Positions 36,660 to 37,677 of a stretch of DNA of 37,677 nucleotides are shown in pieces. Numbering within the stretch: position 1 is the stretch's first letter; every line of letters begins with the position of its first letter. Position numbers and translations under genes: made by a program. This DNA is from DATAQC01 sp046263055 (lineage in GTDB: Bacteria; Actinomycetota; Acidimicrobiia; Acidimicrobiales; AC-14): positions 1 to 37,677 of the forward strand of contig JBHELO010000109.1 of the NCBI GenBank assembly GCA_046263055.1. The letters run 5' to 3'. The notes below the pieces were generated by a model, which saw only the letters and a program-made list of their open reading frames with translations, did not search any database and was not told where the DNA came from.

Positions 36660-36660
36660 G
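36640..36660. promoter_or_regulatory. HAIR-like HspR operator upstream of clpB
   Basis: CTTGATA-N7-TAACAAG, 21 bp in total, has the arm length and spacing of the actinobacterial HAIR element (CTTGAGT-N7-ACTCAAG) and matches itself at six of seven positions. HspR binding here would tie clpB to heat shock. hspR itself is not in the window. Confidence 0.65.
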
Positions 36661-36707
36661 GGCCGCGAGGGCGAGCATTCCCGGGGTGGGCACGGCCGGG
36701 GACGACG

Positions 36708-37677
36708 TCAGTCGGGACGACCCAGCCGTGACCGACGGCCACGGAGCCGGGCCGGCAGCGCCTCCGGCAGCGGCCGGTACGGTCGGGGCGCCGGGTCTTC
36801 GCCATCCGGTGGGTCGTCGTCCCGGGCGCCCTCCACGTCGTGTGCGCCGGCACCGGCCGGGCCGGCCGGGCTCGGGGCGCCGGCGGCTGTCGGGTCAGGC
36901 GACGCGTCGCCGCCCGTGGCGGCATCGGGGTACTGGAGGTCCTCGGCCAACAGCTCGCGGATGGAGAGCCGGTCATCGGAGTCCGACTCCGGTATGGGAA
37001 GGTCTTCGGACAGCAACTCCGAGATCGACAGCTCACCGGCCAGGGCGTCGGCCGCCGCCGGGTCGTGGGCGCCGGAAGCGGGCGGAGGGGTCGGACCGGC
37101 CCGTCGAGGGCGCCATGGCCGACGGCCCGGCAGCAGTTGGGCCGCCTCCCCCACCTCGGCCACCAGGCCCTCCACGCCGACCTCAACGGCCCGCCGATCG
37201 GCCTCGGCCGCCGGCGCCGCCTGTTCCGCGTGGAGCTGACCAGCTGGCAGGTCGTCAACTCCACGCGCAACGGCGCCCCCGGCCGGAGGTGTCTCGGGGC
37301 CCGGGGCGTGGTCGGTGGGATCCGGCCTGGCGGCGGTCGGAGGAGTGTCGGGAGCCGCGGTGGCGGGCGCCGGAGCGGTGACGGACGGGGAGGCGCCGAG
37401 GCCACGTTCGGTGCGGGAAGGATGGGGCGATTCGGGCGCGGTGGCGGCAGGCGACGCCGAGGCCGGGGGCGACGCCGGTGCGGTGCCCTGCGTGATGTCC
37501 ACCGCGGTGGCAGCGGGCGGGGAGGCGGCGGGAACGCGGGTGGGCCGGGAGGGCGTCGCGCTCGAGGGCGTCGGTACTGGCTGCGTCGGGGTTCGGCCCG
37601 ACGGGAATGACGCCCGCCGAGAGGCGGCGGATGGGACGGCGGGGACCGCTGCCCCCGTCGACGGATCTGCCGCCGTC
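36708..37677 (-). CDS. C-terminal part of a disordered protein with SIxELLxEDL repeats (partial)
   Basis: The frame is open from the stop at 36708 to the window edge, so the N-terminus lies outside; at least 323 residues are present. Most of it is Ala/Pro/Thr/Asp-rich and disordered. Two copies of a short motif, LSISELLSEDLPIPE and LSIRELLAEDLQYPD, stand 21 residues apart in the C-terminal half. Just before is a helical stretch VGVEGLVAEVGEAAQLLPG. No enzyme domain or membrane span is visible in the part seen. The repeated acidic helix motif could be a docking site. It is upstream of clpB on the same strand, separated by the 126-nt regulatory gap. Confidence 0.6.
   Translation of the reverse strand, partial: TAADPSTGAAVPAVPSAASRRASFPSGRTPTQPVPTPSSATPSRPTRVPAASPPAATAVDITQGTAPASPPASASPAATAPESPHPSRTERGLGASPSVTAPAPATAAPDTPPTAARPDPTDHAPGPETPPAGGAVARGVDDLPAGQLHAEQAAPAAEADRRAVEVGVEGLVAEVGEAAQLLPGRRPWRPRRAGPTPPPASGAHDPAAADALAGELSISELLSEDLPIPESDSDDRLSIRELLAEDLQYPDAATGGDASPDPTAAGAPSPAGPAGAGAHDVEGARDDDPPDGEDPAPRPYRPLPEALPARLRGRRSRLGRPD

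Overview
The window is very GC-rich, densely packed DNA with many GTG starts, GTGA/ATGA gene overlaps and several start codons that sit about 6 nt after a -10 hexamer (leaderless style). This fits an actinobacterium. The gene content (fused E1, LpqC-like esterases, HAIR-like element before clpB) agrees, and an Acidimicrobiia-like lineage is my best guess. That placement is inference; there is no rRNA here to settle it.

Layout. 11-162: tRNA-Asp and tRNA-Phe. 473-1209: two small unassigned proteins. 1308-5778: a metal/metalloid island made of arsR plus an AqpS-like aquaporin, a P1B-type ATPase with an unusual YPC transport motif, a CopZ-like chaperone and a MerR regulator. The ATPase and the chaperone diverge from a 154-bp gap that carries two long-spacer MerR-type promoters. 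5775-6680: a lipoprotein esterase overlapping merR. 6747-8403 (minus): an RHH regulator and a DUF4097 protein, followed by the fused ends of an ABC ATPase and an ABC permease, the scar of a deletion. 8668-9645: a small secreted protein and a DHFR-like reductase.

9638-14467 (minus): a tightly overlapping unit of membrane acyltransferase, AMP-dependent ligase, phosphosulfolactate synthase (ComA family) and VOC protein, with a secreted esterase just downstream. No other coenzyme M gene is present, so this looks like an undescribed sulfonate (or ComA-derived) small-molecule pathway. It is the main novelty candidate. 14596-19838 (plus): a cupredoxin lipoprotein, leucine dehydrogenase, a fused 2-oxoacid dehydrogenase E1 and an ABC-F ATPase.

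19967-32236 (minus): a purine biosynthesis cluster in the order purA-purD-purE-purB-purC-purS-purQ-purL-purF-purM. It covers most of the route from PRPP to IMP plus the first AMP-branch step; purN, purK and purH are absent. The cluster is interrupted between purQ and purL by a convergently/divergently placed small plus-strand gene with its own leaderless promoter. PurD has an internal low-complexity insertion and PurA a strongly acidic tail. 32360-33985: a histidine phosphatase and an Ig-like protein of unknown function. 34074-36581 (minus): clpB behind an HspR-type HAIR-like inverted repeat. 36708-end (minus): the C-terminal part of a disordered protein with a duplicated SIxELLxEDL motif, cut by the window edge.
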